From: Ostrinia nubilalis
Taxonomy: Eukaryota > Arthropoda > Insecta > Lepidoptera > Crambidae
Length of the DNA: 64,000 nt
Assembly: GCF_963855985.1 (NCBI RefSeq)
Contig: NC_087110.1
Location: 9,663,001 to 9,727,000, forward strand
Direction: 5' to 3'
In this document: positions 31,312 to 41,220 of the stretch, in pieces
Position numbering within the stretch: the stretch's first letter is position 1
How the letters are laid out: each line of letters starts with the position of its first letter
Notes under the pieces: model-generated
The model's database searches: none
Seen by the model: only the letters and a program-made list of their open reading frames with translations
Told to the model about the DNA's origin: nothing
Program-made: the position numbers and the translations under genes

Positions 31312-31528
31312 CAATAGATGTCGCTGTGCTGATTTGACTCGCGGCAACGAAATTTTATCAGCACCACATAAATACCCCCGCAGATCATCTGCTTCTTTAC
31401 ATCGAAGTAAATATGTACACCAAAACGTAAGTCGTATAATACTTCGCGCAATAATAAAATCATATCGTATGGTTAATATAAAATAATATTTTTTGAAATG
31501 CTACCGAGCGTAAATGCTTAGGGGGCAT
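31312..31528 (+). ncRNA. Candidate snRNA-like gene, family 8, copy 4
   Basis: Box 31312-31329, ATTTTTTG 31488-31495, terminal stem 31498-31528. The TATA is changed to CATAAATA and one C is inserted after it, so promoter activity may be reduced. The most diverged plus copy. Confidence 0.42.
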
Positions 31529-31989
31529 CAGAAAATCTAAATAAAAGGAGCAACTGACTGACTTAGTGACATATCAAAGCACAGCCTTAACGGTTAAACG
31601 TAGGCACTTGAAATTTGGAAGGAACGTAGCTTAGGTACCGTAGAGGTGCACTAAGAAAGGAATTCCCGAAATTCCCATGGGAACGGGAATTAGCGAGAAA
31701 ATCTTTTTGTATGAAAAATCTAAACCGCTTATGTTAGACGCTTGAAATTTGGCATGCAGGTACCTTAGTAAACTTAAAACTTAGTTGCAACAGGATATTG
31801 CAAAATTCACACGGGAACTGGAGTTAGCGGGAAAAAACATTTGTATGAAAAAATCTAAACCGCGTAAGATAGATGAAGGGGATAAAACGGGATCCACGCG
31901 AACGAAGTCGCGGGCGGCCGCTAGTCAATCATAAAGAATGTGTACCTAACAATTTCCTAATAGGTACTTACCTTCTGTTGAATAAATCG

Positions 31990-32280
31990 TCCGTTTGTTA
32001 AGATAGTTGTTCGAGTGGACTACTAAGGATGCCAACTTGCCAAGGGTCGCGCGCGAGTTCGATTCTCGCTAAGTACAAACATTTGTCAGCATGAACATAA
32101 TATTTGATTGTATTGGTCTGGGTGTTTTCTATCTATAATATTCATCCATCATTGTTCGTAGCTGGTTATCAAATTTCAGAACGAACGTGGATTAAAGGGT
32201 GTCTGGTTGGGTACACCAGTGTGTAGTACAAGCTTTGCTTAGTTTGGAACTAGATGGCGTAGTGTAAAATGTCCAAGAAT
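31990..32280 (+). mobile_element. tRNA-derived SINE, third family, copy 1
   Basis: GAGTTCGATTCTCGC B box with a decayed A box, then AGTACAAACATTTGTCAGC, TGGTCTGGGTGTTTTCTA and a TAGTACAAGCTTTGCTTAG tail. Paralog at 42805-43080. Confidence 0.55.
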
Positions 32281-33020
32281 TCCTACTAATATTATACATG
32301 CGAAAGTTTGGATGTCTGGATGTTTGTTACTATTTCACGCAAAAACTGCTGAACGGATTTTGATGAAACTTTACAGTATTATTGTTCACTAGCGGCCGCC
32401 CGCGACTTCGTACGCGTGGATCCCGTTTTACCCCCTTCATCTATCTTACGCGGTTTAGATTTTTTCATACAAATGTTTTTTCCCGCTAACTCCCGTTCCC
32501 GTGGGAATTTCGGGAATTCCTTGTTGTAACTAAGCTTTAAGTTTACTAGGGTACCTGCATGCCAAATTTCAAGCGTCTAACTTAAGCGGTTTAGATTTTT
32601 CATACAAAAGGATTTTCCCGCTAATTCCCGTTTCCATAGGAATTCGGGAATTCCTTGCCTTGTTGTAACTAAGCTTTAAGTTTACTAAGGTACCAACATG
32701 CCAAATTTCCAGCGTCTAACTTAAGCGGTTTAGATTTTTCATACAAAAGGATTTTCCCGCTAATTCCTGTTCCCGTGGGAATTTCTAAGTATACGTTAAC
32801 CTGCCCAGGAGTATGAAGAATAATTGTACCAAGTTTCGTTAAAATCCGTCGAGTAGTTTTTGTTTCCATAAGGAACATACAGACGGACAGACAGACAGAC
32901 AAAAATTTTTACTGATTGCATTTTTGGCATCAGTATCTATCACTAATCACCCCCTGATAGTTATTTTGAAAATATATTTCATGTACAGAATTGACCTCTC
33001 TACAGATTTATTATAAGTAT
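32281..33020. mobile_element. Helitron-like mosaic
   Basis: A plus-strand Helitron 5' end (TCCTACTAATATTATACATG at 32281) runs into a minus-strand GGCCGCTAG end at about 32390. Then follow three imperfect repeats of TGCCAAATTTC(A)AGCGTC and GATTTTCCCGCTAATTCCC, and a (GACA)n run at 32879-32902. Confidence 0.6.
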
Positions 33021-33030
33021 AGATTTTCTG

Positions 33031-33247
33031 ATGCCCCCTAAGCATTTACGCTCGGTAGCATTTCAAAAAATATTATTTTATATTAACCATACGATATGAT
33101 TTTATTATTGCGCGAAGTATTATACGACTTACGTTTTGGTGTACATATTTACTTCGATGTAAAGAAGCAGATGATCTGCGGGGGTATTTATATGGTGCTG
33201 ATAAAATTTCGTTGCCGCGAGTCAAGTCAGCACAGCGACATCTATTG
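33031..33247 (-). ncRNA. Candidate snRNA-like gene, family 8, copy 5
   Basis: Minus strand: box 33230-33247, TATAAATA 33185-33192, ATTTTTTG 33064-33071, terminal stem 33031-33061. Complete. It is inverted relative to the 28-31 kb array. Confidence 0.5.
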
Positions 33248-33299
33248 GCAAACTGCTGTACCGCTTGCCGTTTATCGATAGCACGTAACGACAGTCAAG

Positions 33300-33811
33300 C
33301 ACACTATCTATAATCCTACTAAACTAATATAAATGCGAAAGTTTGGATGTCTGGATTTTTGTTACTCTTTCACGCAAAAACTACTGAACAGATTTTGATA
33401 AAACTTTACAGTATTATTGTTTTTAGCAGCCGCCCGCGACTTCGTACGCGTGGATCCCGTTTTACCCCCTTCATCTATCTTACGCGGTTTAAATTTTTTC
33501 ATACAAATGTTTTTTCCCGCTAACTCCCGTTCCCGTGGGAATTTTGCAATATCCTGTTGTAACTAAGCTTTAAAGTTTACTAAGGTACCTGCATGCCAAA
33601 TTTCAAGCGTCTAACATAAGCGGTTTAGATTTTTCATACAAAAGGATTTTCCCGCTAATTCCCGTTCCCGTGGGAATTTCAGGAATTACTTTCTTAGTGC
33701 ACCTCTACGGTACCTAAGCTACGTCCCTTACAAATTTCAAGTGCCTACGTTTAGCCGTTTAGGCTGTGCGTTGATATGTCACTAATAAGTCAGTCAGTTT
33801 CTCCTTTTATA
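33300..33811 (-). mobile_element. Helitron-like flank of family 8 copy 5
   Basis: Carries the same accompanying sequence as the 780-bp units, inverted: AGTTTGGATGTCTGGA, CAGCCGCCCGCGACTTCG, two AATTTC(A)AG repeats and GTCAGTCAGTTTCTCC. It is interrupted at 33810 by a TA-targeted MITE. Confidence 0.55.
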
Positions 33812-34074
33812 CAGGGTGTTAGGTAAATGGGTATATGAGCCGACACTAGCCCATGTTAACATGGTCATGTAAATGGTATGGTGGAGTCAAAAATTTGATA
33901 TCATCATTTATTTATTTTTAATTTTCATACAAAGTAATTTTATAAAATCCGATTTGTATGAAAATTAAAATAATTAAAATTAAGATATCAATTTTTTGAC
34001 TTCACCATACCATTTATATGACCATGTTAACATGGGCTAGTGTCGGCTCATATACCCATTTACCTAACACCCTG
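33812..34074. mobile_element. MITE with about 100-bp inverted repeats, TA target
   Basis: CAGGGTGTTAGGTAAATGGG at the left and its exact complement at the right, continuing through GAGCCGACACTAGCCCATG. TA flanks both ends. Tc1/mariner type by target. It abuts the next MITE head to tail at 34077. Confidence 0.88.
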
Positions 34075-34078
34075 TATA

Positions 34079-34861
34079 CAGGATGGAATTTTATTTTTTC
34101 TGGAGGGAAAGTACTCTTAATATTGTAGATAGACATTTTTTCTCCATGAAAACATTCTTTTATTTTTGAAAAGAAATAGAACTGCATTCAAAGATTTCCA
34201 TTTGCTTGCCACACCCGGAAATCTACCCACTAAAATCTGATAAATTACACCCTGTATTTTTATTGCATCGATCGTTAGGGTTAAGTATAAGGATGAAATC
34301 TCTGTAACAAACTTGATAAATCAAATGAAAGGAAAACCATGAAATCCTAAATTATTTTAATTATGTAGAGAAAATTGTATGGTGTGGTAGTGAATTTTTG
34401 AAAAAATTTCGAAAATCTTTGAATGCAGTTCTGTTTCTTTTTAAAAATAAAGAAATGTTTTCTTTCAGTAAAATTTTCTATCTACAGTATTAAGAGTTGA
34501 GGGAGGGAAAGTTCCCTCCAGGTGTAGGGTTGCCAGGTCCAAAATCACAAAAGCCGGACTTTGCGTTTCATTTGGCCGGACATTTTACCCTAAAAGCCGG
34601 ACATTACATAGCAATTAGTGTCAGCTCATGAGTGAGTACTATCATCATCGGTTGCTAACCAACATCCTGATGCGTGCGCTTCATATGATTCTGTGGCTCG
34701 ACTTTCGCCTGGCGCGGCAACCAAATAAAAAGCCTAACAAAAGCCGGACAGGCCGGACAAGGCAATATTTGGCCGGACAAGACCCTAAAAAGCCAAACAT
34801 GTCCGGCTAAAGCCGGACGCCTGGCAACCCTATCCAGGTGGCATTACAAAATTACACCCTG
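34079..34861. mobile_element. MITE of the CAGGGTGGAATTTTG family, split by a hAT element
   Basis: CAGGATGGAATTTTATTTT at the left and AATTACACCCTG at the right with TA flanks. Interior similar to 21440-21906. Interrupted at 34523-34832. Confidence 0.8.
34523..34832. mobile_element. hAT-type non-autonomous element, 310 bp
   Basis: Termini TAGGGTTGCCAGGTCC and GCCTGGCAACCCTA with an exact 8-bp duplication TCCAGGTG (34515-34522 and 34833-34840). The interior has repeated GCCGGAC words. The 60-residue frame is chance. Confidence 0.88.
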
Positions 34862-34876
34862 TATTAAGATTTTCTG

Positions 34877-36149
34877 ATGCCCCCCTAAGCATTTACGCTC
34901 GGTAGCATTTCAAAAAATATTATTTTATATTAACCATACCCCTTTCAGCACAGAATAATACGAAAGTGCGTTCGACTTTGAAAAAATCTAGTGAATTGGT
35001 AAATCAATTTTACCGCGCCAAGACGCTTCCGATCGATCGTACGGTTCGATATATTTGCTAATTTTTATACAAAAACTTTCAATGGCGTTCAGTCGGTGCT
35101 GTGTTGAGTGACAAAGATGGACGTGTACCTGACTACAGGAGGCGTTAAAAGTATTAATTTTTTTAAATTACTTCTTTTGTGGATTTCAATGAATTTTGTG
35201 CGTATTAATTTAAATTATATCCTTAAAAAATATAATTCGCTTTAATTTTATAAAAAGTTAGATGAAGCCGAGTACCAGGTACTCCTAAAGTTCTACAGCA
35301 CGAGCGTGCATGTCGGGACGATGTTTGAATTTTTGGTAATGTAAGTAATGGAAACCTTTCGAATCTTTAAAAGGCCTGAACATCAGATTTACTCTAGAAT
35401 AAACTCAAGAATGTCTCCGAGACACATAACCACCAAATAGTACAAATCCGCTGTAGAAAATACAGCCACCAGTGAAAATATCGAGAGGATACCAGGATTC
35501 TAGTACCAATAGATGAACCAAAATGATCCCTTTTATGAAAATATCTAACCCCATGTGTTATTAAAAAATAGCCTCGACATCTGGGATTCAAAAAAAATAA
35601 GTTATTAATAAAAACGAAAGCTCATGTTCAATTTTAAGATGCTACTACCCCCAAAATTCAGGTTTTGACAGAGTTCTAGGTTAGGGCCATGAGCTATTTT
35701 TGAAATTTTTTGCAGAAATTAGTATCTAATTACGATATCATGTCTTTATGAAGAATAATAAAGCTCCTAATATCTCAAAATGTCTTTTTTTAATTAGTTT
35801 AAATTGTAATTGTATGAAATAGCTATTCATAGGTTCATGACGTATTGATACGATCGTGCGGGGGGGTTTAGGGGGGTTAAAGTCACCCCCTAATTTTTTT
35901 CGCTATTTTTCTCTATTTACTAAGATCCTAAAGACCCCAGAAACTGATGCGATTTTTTAGAAATCGTCAAATTTTTCTCTCGTGCTGAAAGGGATAAGAT
36001 ATGATTTTATTGCGCGAAGTATTTAACGACTTACGTTTTGGTGTACATATTTACTTCGATGTAAAGAAGCAGATGATCTGCGGGGGTATTTATATGGTGC
36101 TGATAAAATTTCGTTGCCGCGAGTCAAGTCAGCACAGTGACATCTGTTG
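34877..36149 (-). ncRNA. Family 8 gene, copy 6, split by a transposon
   Basis: Promoter at 36132-36149 (box changed to ACAGTGACATCTGTT on plus), TATAAATA 36087-36094, 5' RNA part to 36001. 3' part: ATTTTTTG at 34911-34918 and stem 34877-34908. The 1054-bp element between makes this copy inactive. Confidence 0.55.
34940..35993. mobile_element. 1054-bp TIR element inserted in family 8 copy 6
   Basis: Termini CCCTTTCAGCAC and GTGCTGAAAGGG. The uninterrupted paralogs read CCATACGATATG; here ATAC and ATAA flank the element, suggesting a 4-bp duplication with one change. The interior has GTGCGGGGGGGTTTAGGG and no long frame. Superfamily unknown. Confidence 0.75.
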
Positions 36150-36189
36150 GCAAACTGCTGTACCGCTTGCCGTTTATGGATAGCACGTA

Positions 36190-36760
36190 ACGACAGTCAA
36201 GCACACTATCTATAATCCTACTAAACTAATATAAATGCGAAAGTTTGGATGACTGGATGTTTGTTACTCTTTCACGCAAAAACTACTGAACAGATTTTGA
36301 TAAAACTTTACAGTATTATTGTTTATAGCGGCCGCCCGCGACTTCGTACACGTGTATCCCGTTTTACCCCCTTCATCTATCTTACGCGGTTTAGATTTTT
36401 TCATACAAATGTTTTTTCCCGCTAATTCCCGTTCCTGTGGGAATTCCTAAGTATACTGTAACCTGCCCAGGAGTATGAAGAATAATTGCACTAAGTTTCG
36501 TTAAAATCCGTCGAGTAGTTTTTGTTTCTATAGGAACATACAGACAGACAGACAGACAAAAATTTTTACTGATTGCATTTTTGGCATCAGTACCTATCGT
36601 TCACTAATCACCCCCTGATAGTTATTTTGAAAATATATTTCATGTACAGAATTGACCTCTACAGATTTGTTAATGTATAGATTAACATAAAACAATAATG
36701 TATGACGATCTGTGACAAACTAAATTTCACGCGGGTGAAGCCGCGGGCAAAAGCTAGTTA
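36190..36760. mobile_element. Helitron-like mosaic flanking copy 6
   Basis: Same accompanying sequence as the 780-bp units (TAAATGCGAAAGTTTGG, CGGCCGCCCGCGACTTCG), then (GACA)n, and a plus-strand Helitron end GCCGCGGGCAAAAGCTAG at about 36755. Confidence 0.55.
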
Positions 36761-36959
36761 TTATTAAATTTTAATGTACAACTCATTAACGGGAACTAGA
36801 CGCGATACTACCAATTTAGGCAATAATAAAATTATAAAACTTTTAAATTAGTATCATTACATGCTACTTAATAAAAGCATTTTTGAAAACTAGTTTTTAG
36901 TCCATAATCTAGGAAATTTCATCACAACAAAACTGACGAAAGTAATGTTTCTGGACTTG

Positions 36960-37080
36960 TTCCCACGGAGTTTGCAGGAACCGTTTTTTGCAGGATCCCG
37001 TTTAATAGTTATACGTGTTTTAATATTAAATTAACGTTCACACGAACATGCATTGTTCCGCAAAAACTGAATTTTCTCAA
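36960..37080. mobile_element. GGATCCCG MITE fragment
   Basis: TTGTTCCCACGGAGTTTGCAG and TTGCAGGATCCCGTTTAAT resemble the MITE at 450-612. The right end is degraded. Confidence 0.4.
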
Positions 37081-37210
37081 ATTCTCAATTTCATACTTTA
37101 GCATCTAATAATAATAAGCTTGTAAAAATAATGAATGGATCGTTGTTTTTCTGAATAAATAAAAACGGCTATGACTCTGCTTGGCTGGTCAAAAGTTTCT
37201 CAGCTGGAAT

Positions 37211-37431
37211 CACAGATGGCGCTGTACGTAGTTAAACCGCGGTGACGAAGTTTTTCCAGTGCTGTATAAGTAGTCAGATTACTTTCAAACGGTAACAATA
37301 AAAACTGTGATTTAGTTTATAAGTAGTTTGTAAGCTAAGTTAAGTTTTAGTTAAGATGTCAACTTGTTAAATCAAGGTCAATGGCTTAATTTTTGAACGC
37401 TACCTGCTATGACGCGAGCAGTTGTAGTGTT
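37211..37431 (+). ncRNA. Candidate snRNA-like gene, family 9 (single copy)
   Basis: Box CACAGATGGCGCTGTAC (37211-37227), 10 nt, CGCGGTGACGAAGTTTTTCC from 37238, 27 nt to TATAAGTA (37265). Body, then AATTTTTG (37388-37395) and an 8-bp terminal stem AACGCTAC/GTAGTGTT with inner CTGCT/AGCAG (37396-37431). Predicted RNA about 37297-37431, near 135 nt. Single copy outside any array. AACGCTAC pairs with GTAGTGTT through one G-U, a different sequence from all other families. Confidence 0.52.
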
Positions 37432-38206
37432 AATAAAATATTCTTACATTTACTCTCTCCAGGCCTCTTTCTATGATCTGAGCTCCAGGCATTAAGTCCG
37501 CTATAGTCTATTCAGCGTAAGAAAGTGATAATGACACATCTATTTAGTGAGGCGCTTCTTTTAAACCTAATCGATATTTTTTAGAATCGAGAATATTTTC
37601 TTAAGAAATCTAATCGACTTATTTGTTTGATTTTTAATTTTATCTACGAAAAATCAAAATTACATCTACGAATTTTAATTATCTGGATATGGAATAAACG
37701 TATACAATAAATAACAAAGAAATAAATATTATGCATTTTATTCTATAAAAACAACAAATAACAATGACAAACAACTCGTGGAGAAATCGCATAAAACACA
37801 ACCGGCCATTAAAAGGTAAACTCACACGTACTGACTGACCTTTGACCTGCCTGAGAGAATAATTGTGATTCGATGGTGAGATGACCACCATACCGATTAT
37901 TGATTGGTTGCGATAGTTCTTGTCCATCCCTATGAGTAAAAGTTCCGATTATCGCATTATGCATTTCATGTCATATTTTTTCACAAATTTTAATACATAA
38001 TAAACTAATAAGTATTTGAAATTCTTGTTTAGGTTAATTGAGAAAGATTATTAAGTGTATTTTGGAAGGATAAAATCACAAAAAAGTGATTGATTTTTAC
38101 ACCTCAATATTTTTATTCTTAGGAAGTTGGATTCATGAAACGAAATGTTTCATCTGTCTAAATCACCATCATAAGATGAATGAACTATAATTGCGATAAT
38201 ATTATT

Positions 38207-38400
38207 AGATTGTCTGCTACAGAAAAACTATATCGCGTGCGTCCCTGTTTCAAAAACCGGGATAAAAACTATCCTATGTTCTTTCCCGGGACTCAAACTA
38301 TCTCTATGCCAAATTTCATCAAAATCGGTTCAGTGGTTTGGGCGTGAAAGCAGGACAGACAGACAGAGTTGCTTTCGCATTTATAAATATTATGTATTAG
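38207..38400 (-). mobile_element. Helitron fragment
   Basis: AAAACCGGGATAAAAACTATC, TTTCCCGGGACTC and (GACA)n, shared with 17174-17396. The CTAG terminus is missing. Confidence 0.5.
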
Positions 38401-38556
38401 TATCTTAGATTAGTTAGTCAATTAGATATTAACTTAACTGAGATGAACCTTGGTATTAATCTATGTCCCCGTATTCATGTAGGTACCTACTACGAAGCTT
38501 TTTTCCTTTTCAGGTAATTAAATTTGATTGACTTGACTTTACTAAATTAATGCTGT

Positions 38557-38655
38557 TGCACCACCTAACTTTAACCGTAACCATAACGATACCGGTGTTT
38601 TTTGTATGGAGTTTGACAGATTTTTGACGTTTGTTAAAGTAAGATGGTGCAGCCC
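38557..38655. mobile_element. MITE, GTTGCACCACCTAAC family, copy 1
   Basis: GTTGCACCACCTAACTTTAA and AAAGTAAGATGGTGCAGC are inverted ends; TTGTATGGAGTTTGACAG lies inside. Other copies: 51296-51420 and 59413-59535. Confidence 0.7.
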
Positions 38656-38892
38656 AGCCCAAGAAGCAAATTTTCCTTTTTAGGAAATTAAATTGGTATA
38701 AGCATAAACAATGTTGACTTGACTACTGAATTAAGAACAAATAAAGTAATTTTACACTTTTATCCTGACTTTAATCAATCAGAATGACAATGGCCCTACT
38801 TCTTCCCAACTTAATCATTCTTTTCCTTTTTTTGTGGTATACAATAAAGTGTATCTCTCTCTCTCTCTCCATCTATTATAGATTCTTATAAA

Positions 38893-39108
38893 TAACTTGA
38901 AAAAATCGAACTGCCTAAGGCGGGAAATGAACCCACGACCTTCCGCTTGCCGGGCGACTGCTCTTCCAACTGAGCTACTTAGACACTGAATGAACCCGTC
39001 GAAATTTTCAAGTGTAATACGCTGTTACGGCCCGCGTTTGTTTCATCAATGTTGGGAATACCTACCCTTAAACCTTCCCGCCTTAGGCAGTTCGATTTTT
39101 TCAAGTTA
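38893..39108. repeat. Palindromic element containing a tRNA-like sequence
   Basis: TAACTTGAAAAAATCGAACT and AGTTCGATTTTTTCAAGTTA are perfect inverted ends, each continuing into a CCGCCTTAGGC motif. On the minus strand between them is a tRNA-like run: TAGCTCAGTTGGAAGAGC (A box) and GGTCGTGGGTTCATTTCCC (B box), ending GCCTTAGGCA. The anticodon arm is irregular. A solo tRNA-like relative lies at 40393-40478. Confidence 0.65.
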
Positions 39109-39164
39109 CGTATAATTTTCAAATTAGTTTGAGATGCGACTCTTTACGCTAAAAATTCATCATC

Positions 39165-39445
39165 ATTTCAGCCACAGGACGTCCACTGCTGAACATAGGC
39201 CTCCCCCAATGACTTCCACATCGCACGGTTGGTAGCGGCCTGCATCCAGCGCCTTCCCGCTACCTTTATCAGGTCGTCGGTCCACCTTGTGGGTGGACGT
39301 CCCACGCTGCGTTTTCCGGTACGCGGCCTCCATTCCAGAACCTTGCTGCCCCATCGGCCGTCAGTTCTGCGTACTATGTGCCCTGCCCACTGCCACTTCA
39401 GCTTGCTGATCCGTCGGGCTATGTCAGCGACTTTAGCGACGCTAA
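39165..39445 (-). mobile_element. RTE LINE 3' fragment, second subfamily
   Basis: Plus strand CAGGACGTCCACTGCTGAAC through GTCAGTTCTGCGTACTATG is the complement of an RTE ORF end. Encodes in pieces ARRISKLKWQWAGHIVRR and VGRPPTRWTDDLIK. Other pieces: 46793-46885, 53412-53535, 55280-55560, 55775-55975, 56812-56872, 61640-61900. Confidence 0.75.
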
Positions 39446-39493
39446 AAATTAAATAACTATTATAGATTCTATCTCTATCTCCTTCTTCCCCAG

Positions 39494-39695
39494 ACTTGAA
39501 CGTGTCAACGCCCCGTTTCTCCGGGTCATCATGGCTGGCGTTGCGCGCGCTTCGGGGCGCATACAAGCGCGTGCGACTACGGCTGCGCGTGCGGCCCGAG
39601 CGCGCGCGCGGCGTGCTACTACTGACTGGCGAGCACGACGATTTGTCGGGGGACTATTTAGCGCTCGTGCTGAGGAACGGCCACGTGGAACTTAG
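39494..39695 (+). CDS. Laminin G domain exon 1 of 3 (perlecan/agrin-type protein)
   Basis: Acceptor CTTCTTCCCCAG ends at 39493; donor CTTAG|GTAAGA follows 39695. The exon enters two bases into a codon and leaves with two bases (phase 2). Translation has FSGSSWLALRAL, VRLRLRVRPERARGVLLLTG and GDYLALVLRNGHVEL, the first six beta strands of a LamG domain (the LRFRT..GLLLY..DFLALEL pattern of perlecan and agrin). It is GC-rich, unlike the surrounding AT-rich DNA. LamG proteins of this type are secreted or basement-membrane components that bind dystroglycan, sugars or matrix. Which gene (trol/perlecan or another) cannot be told from one domain. Upstream exons are not seen in the window. Confidence 0.85.
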
Positions 39696-39749
39696 GTAAG
39701 AAAACTCATAAAACTCAATTTATTTTGCAAGTATAAAAAAGGCTTTTAA

Positions 39750-39912
39750 AAAAACCGACCACCGATTTTTAGTTGTGCCCGATTTTAAATTGTATGAAGA
39801 ATCGGCCAAATCAAATCGGTGTAATGTGCGCACTTCCTTACATGCCCATACTGATAAACTGCCCGACTAAACTATCGGCCGACGAAAAATCGATTGTCTG
39901 CGCCTATAGGCT
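39750..39912. mobile_element. MITE with GGCGCAGACAA termini, copy 2
   Basis: Reverse-orientation copy of 27115-27285: CCGACCACCGATTTTTAGTT to AAAAATCGATTGTCTGCGCC. Inserted 55 bp after the LamG exon 1 donor. Confidence 0.7.
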
Positions 39913-40051
39913 TAAGGACTTCTTTATGATATTACTGCAACTCCTGTACAGCCAGGATCTCGCTAGCTAGGTTAGGCTTTAAGTAAAACGGGACTAAACT
40001 AGTCCCACCTCTTTTTCACGTAACTGCACCTCCTGTATAGCGAATCTAGCT

Positions 40052-40261
40052 AAAGCCTGGTCCGTGAGCATGTAGAATCCCGTCCAATGACCCCAAGCTA
40101 CCCATCCCTATCGCTCGCGCGTAATTATGTTGCTGTCGCGCTCGTACACTCACTGCGGGTGCCAGTCGCACAGTCGCGACAGCAATAATTACGCGCGAGC
40201 GATAAGGATGGGTAGCTAGGGGTCATTGGACAAAATTCTACGTGCTCACGGACCGGGCTTT
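40052..40261. mobile_element. Fold-back MITE with about 80-bp arms
   Basis: AAAGCCTGGTCCGTGAGCA and TGCTCACGGACCGGGCTTTA are the ends; arms continue through GGTCATTGGAC and TCGCTCGCGCGTAATTA. The centre is GC-rich. No frame. Confidence 0.8.
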
Positions 40262-40275
40262 AGTTTGGCCTTACT

Positions 40276-40367
40276 GCGCGCGCGACGTGCTACTATTGAC
40301 GGGCAAGCTTGACGAAATATCGGGGGACTATTTAGCACTCGTGCTGAGGAACGCCCACGTTGAGTTG
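40276..40367 (+). pseudogene. Partial duplicate of LamG exon 1
   Basis: CGACGTGCTACTATTGACGG to GAACGCCCACGTTGAGTTGAG repeats the 3' half of exon 39494-39695 (from about 39610) with about 80% identity. It lacks an acceptor, and the donor GTAAGA is replaced by GAGAAATTT. The DEISGDYLALVLRNAHVEL peptide is still readable, but no splice context remains. Confidence 0.8.
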
Positions 40368-40392
40368 AGAAATTTTAAATAATAAAAAAAAA

Positions 40393-40478
40393 AGAATTGC
40401 CTAAGGTGGGAATCGAACCCGCGACCTTTCGGTTGCCGGGCGACTGCTCTCACCATCTGAGCTACTTTATAGACATTG
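40393..40478 (-). mobile_element. tRNA-like sequence (SINE head or tRNA pseudogene)
   Basis: Minus strand AGTAGCTCAGATGGTGAGAGC and GGTCGCGGGTTCGATTCCC with matching acceptor ends (TTGCCTAAGGTGGG on plus). The anticodon arm does not form a standard 5-bp stem with a 7-nt loop that I can settle. Related to the tRNA-like part of 38893-39108. Confidence 0.5.
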
Positions 40479-41220
40479 GAAGAACCCGTCGAAACGTGAG
40501 AAGATAAAATAATGGGACTAATCCTGTTAGTCCATTCAGTCCAGGTTTGCAGGATCCTGCATTACTGGATCCCGAAAACTGGATTGACGTGGGAACCCTG
40601 GTAGTATGTGGTTGAAGTAAAACATTAAGAAAAGGTTCTAGCCAACTAGGTATCGATTTCATTCATGACGTAAAGCGTAAAAGGATACCACAACATCAGC
40701 ATAATAGCGCCAAAGTCAACAAGTTTCCAACTGCCTCCACAATTTCCCAGTTTAGCTGCGTTTCAACAACACGACGCGACAAGGCTCGGCTCGCGCTGTT
40801 TATACGCGCAGACATGCATAATGTGGGTGCAGCCTAACTTAGCTAGGGTTACTACGCTGCATGCATTTGTATCTTTTAAAAGATAAGTTACTTATTTTAC
40901 AACTATTGTTACTCCCTGTTTTCGAATGAATTTCAATCATTGAATTGCCAATTCTAAATCTCAGGCTTACTAAACTCACATGCATTTGTATAAAAAATAA
41001 GTAACTTATTTCACAACTATTGGCTTATGGAATCAATTGTTACCCCAGATTTAAACCTGGTTTTGAATAATTTCAATAATTGCAATGCCAATTCTAATAT
41101 ACTCAATGTCTGTAGGTACTGTGAACGTTGTTGTTATGGCAACAGACTTCTGTTTTCCTTCAAATTAAAGCTCGCTTCCACTTTGGGCCTGATCATAAAT
41201 TCAAATGTCGGCCGTTTGGT

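Larger units (their letters stand above)
28110..31930. repeat. 780-bp tandem array linking family 8 RNA genes to Helitron sequence
   Basis: Boxes at 29752, 30532 and 31312 are 780 bp apart. The first at 28176 is 1576 bp earlier because a 795-bp element (28545-29339) is inserted. Each unit runs: RNA gene, AATTTGGAAGGGACGTAG, ATCTAAACCGC repeats, TCGCGGGCGGCCGCTAGT Helitron-type end, then a Helitron 5' part (ATCCAGACATCGTAACTTTC) back to the next gene. Confidence 0.9.

Noticed and set aside
31278..31463. 61-codon open frame on minus, repeated at 33096 and 36001
   Set aside because: It lies antisense over the family 8 promoter and RNA. Its repetition follows the repeat, and it breaks across the TATA and box. 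No protein motif.
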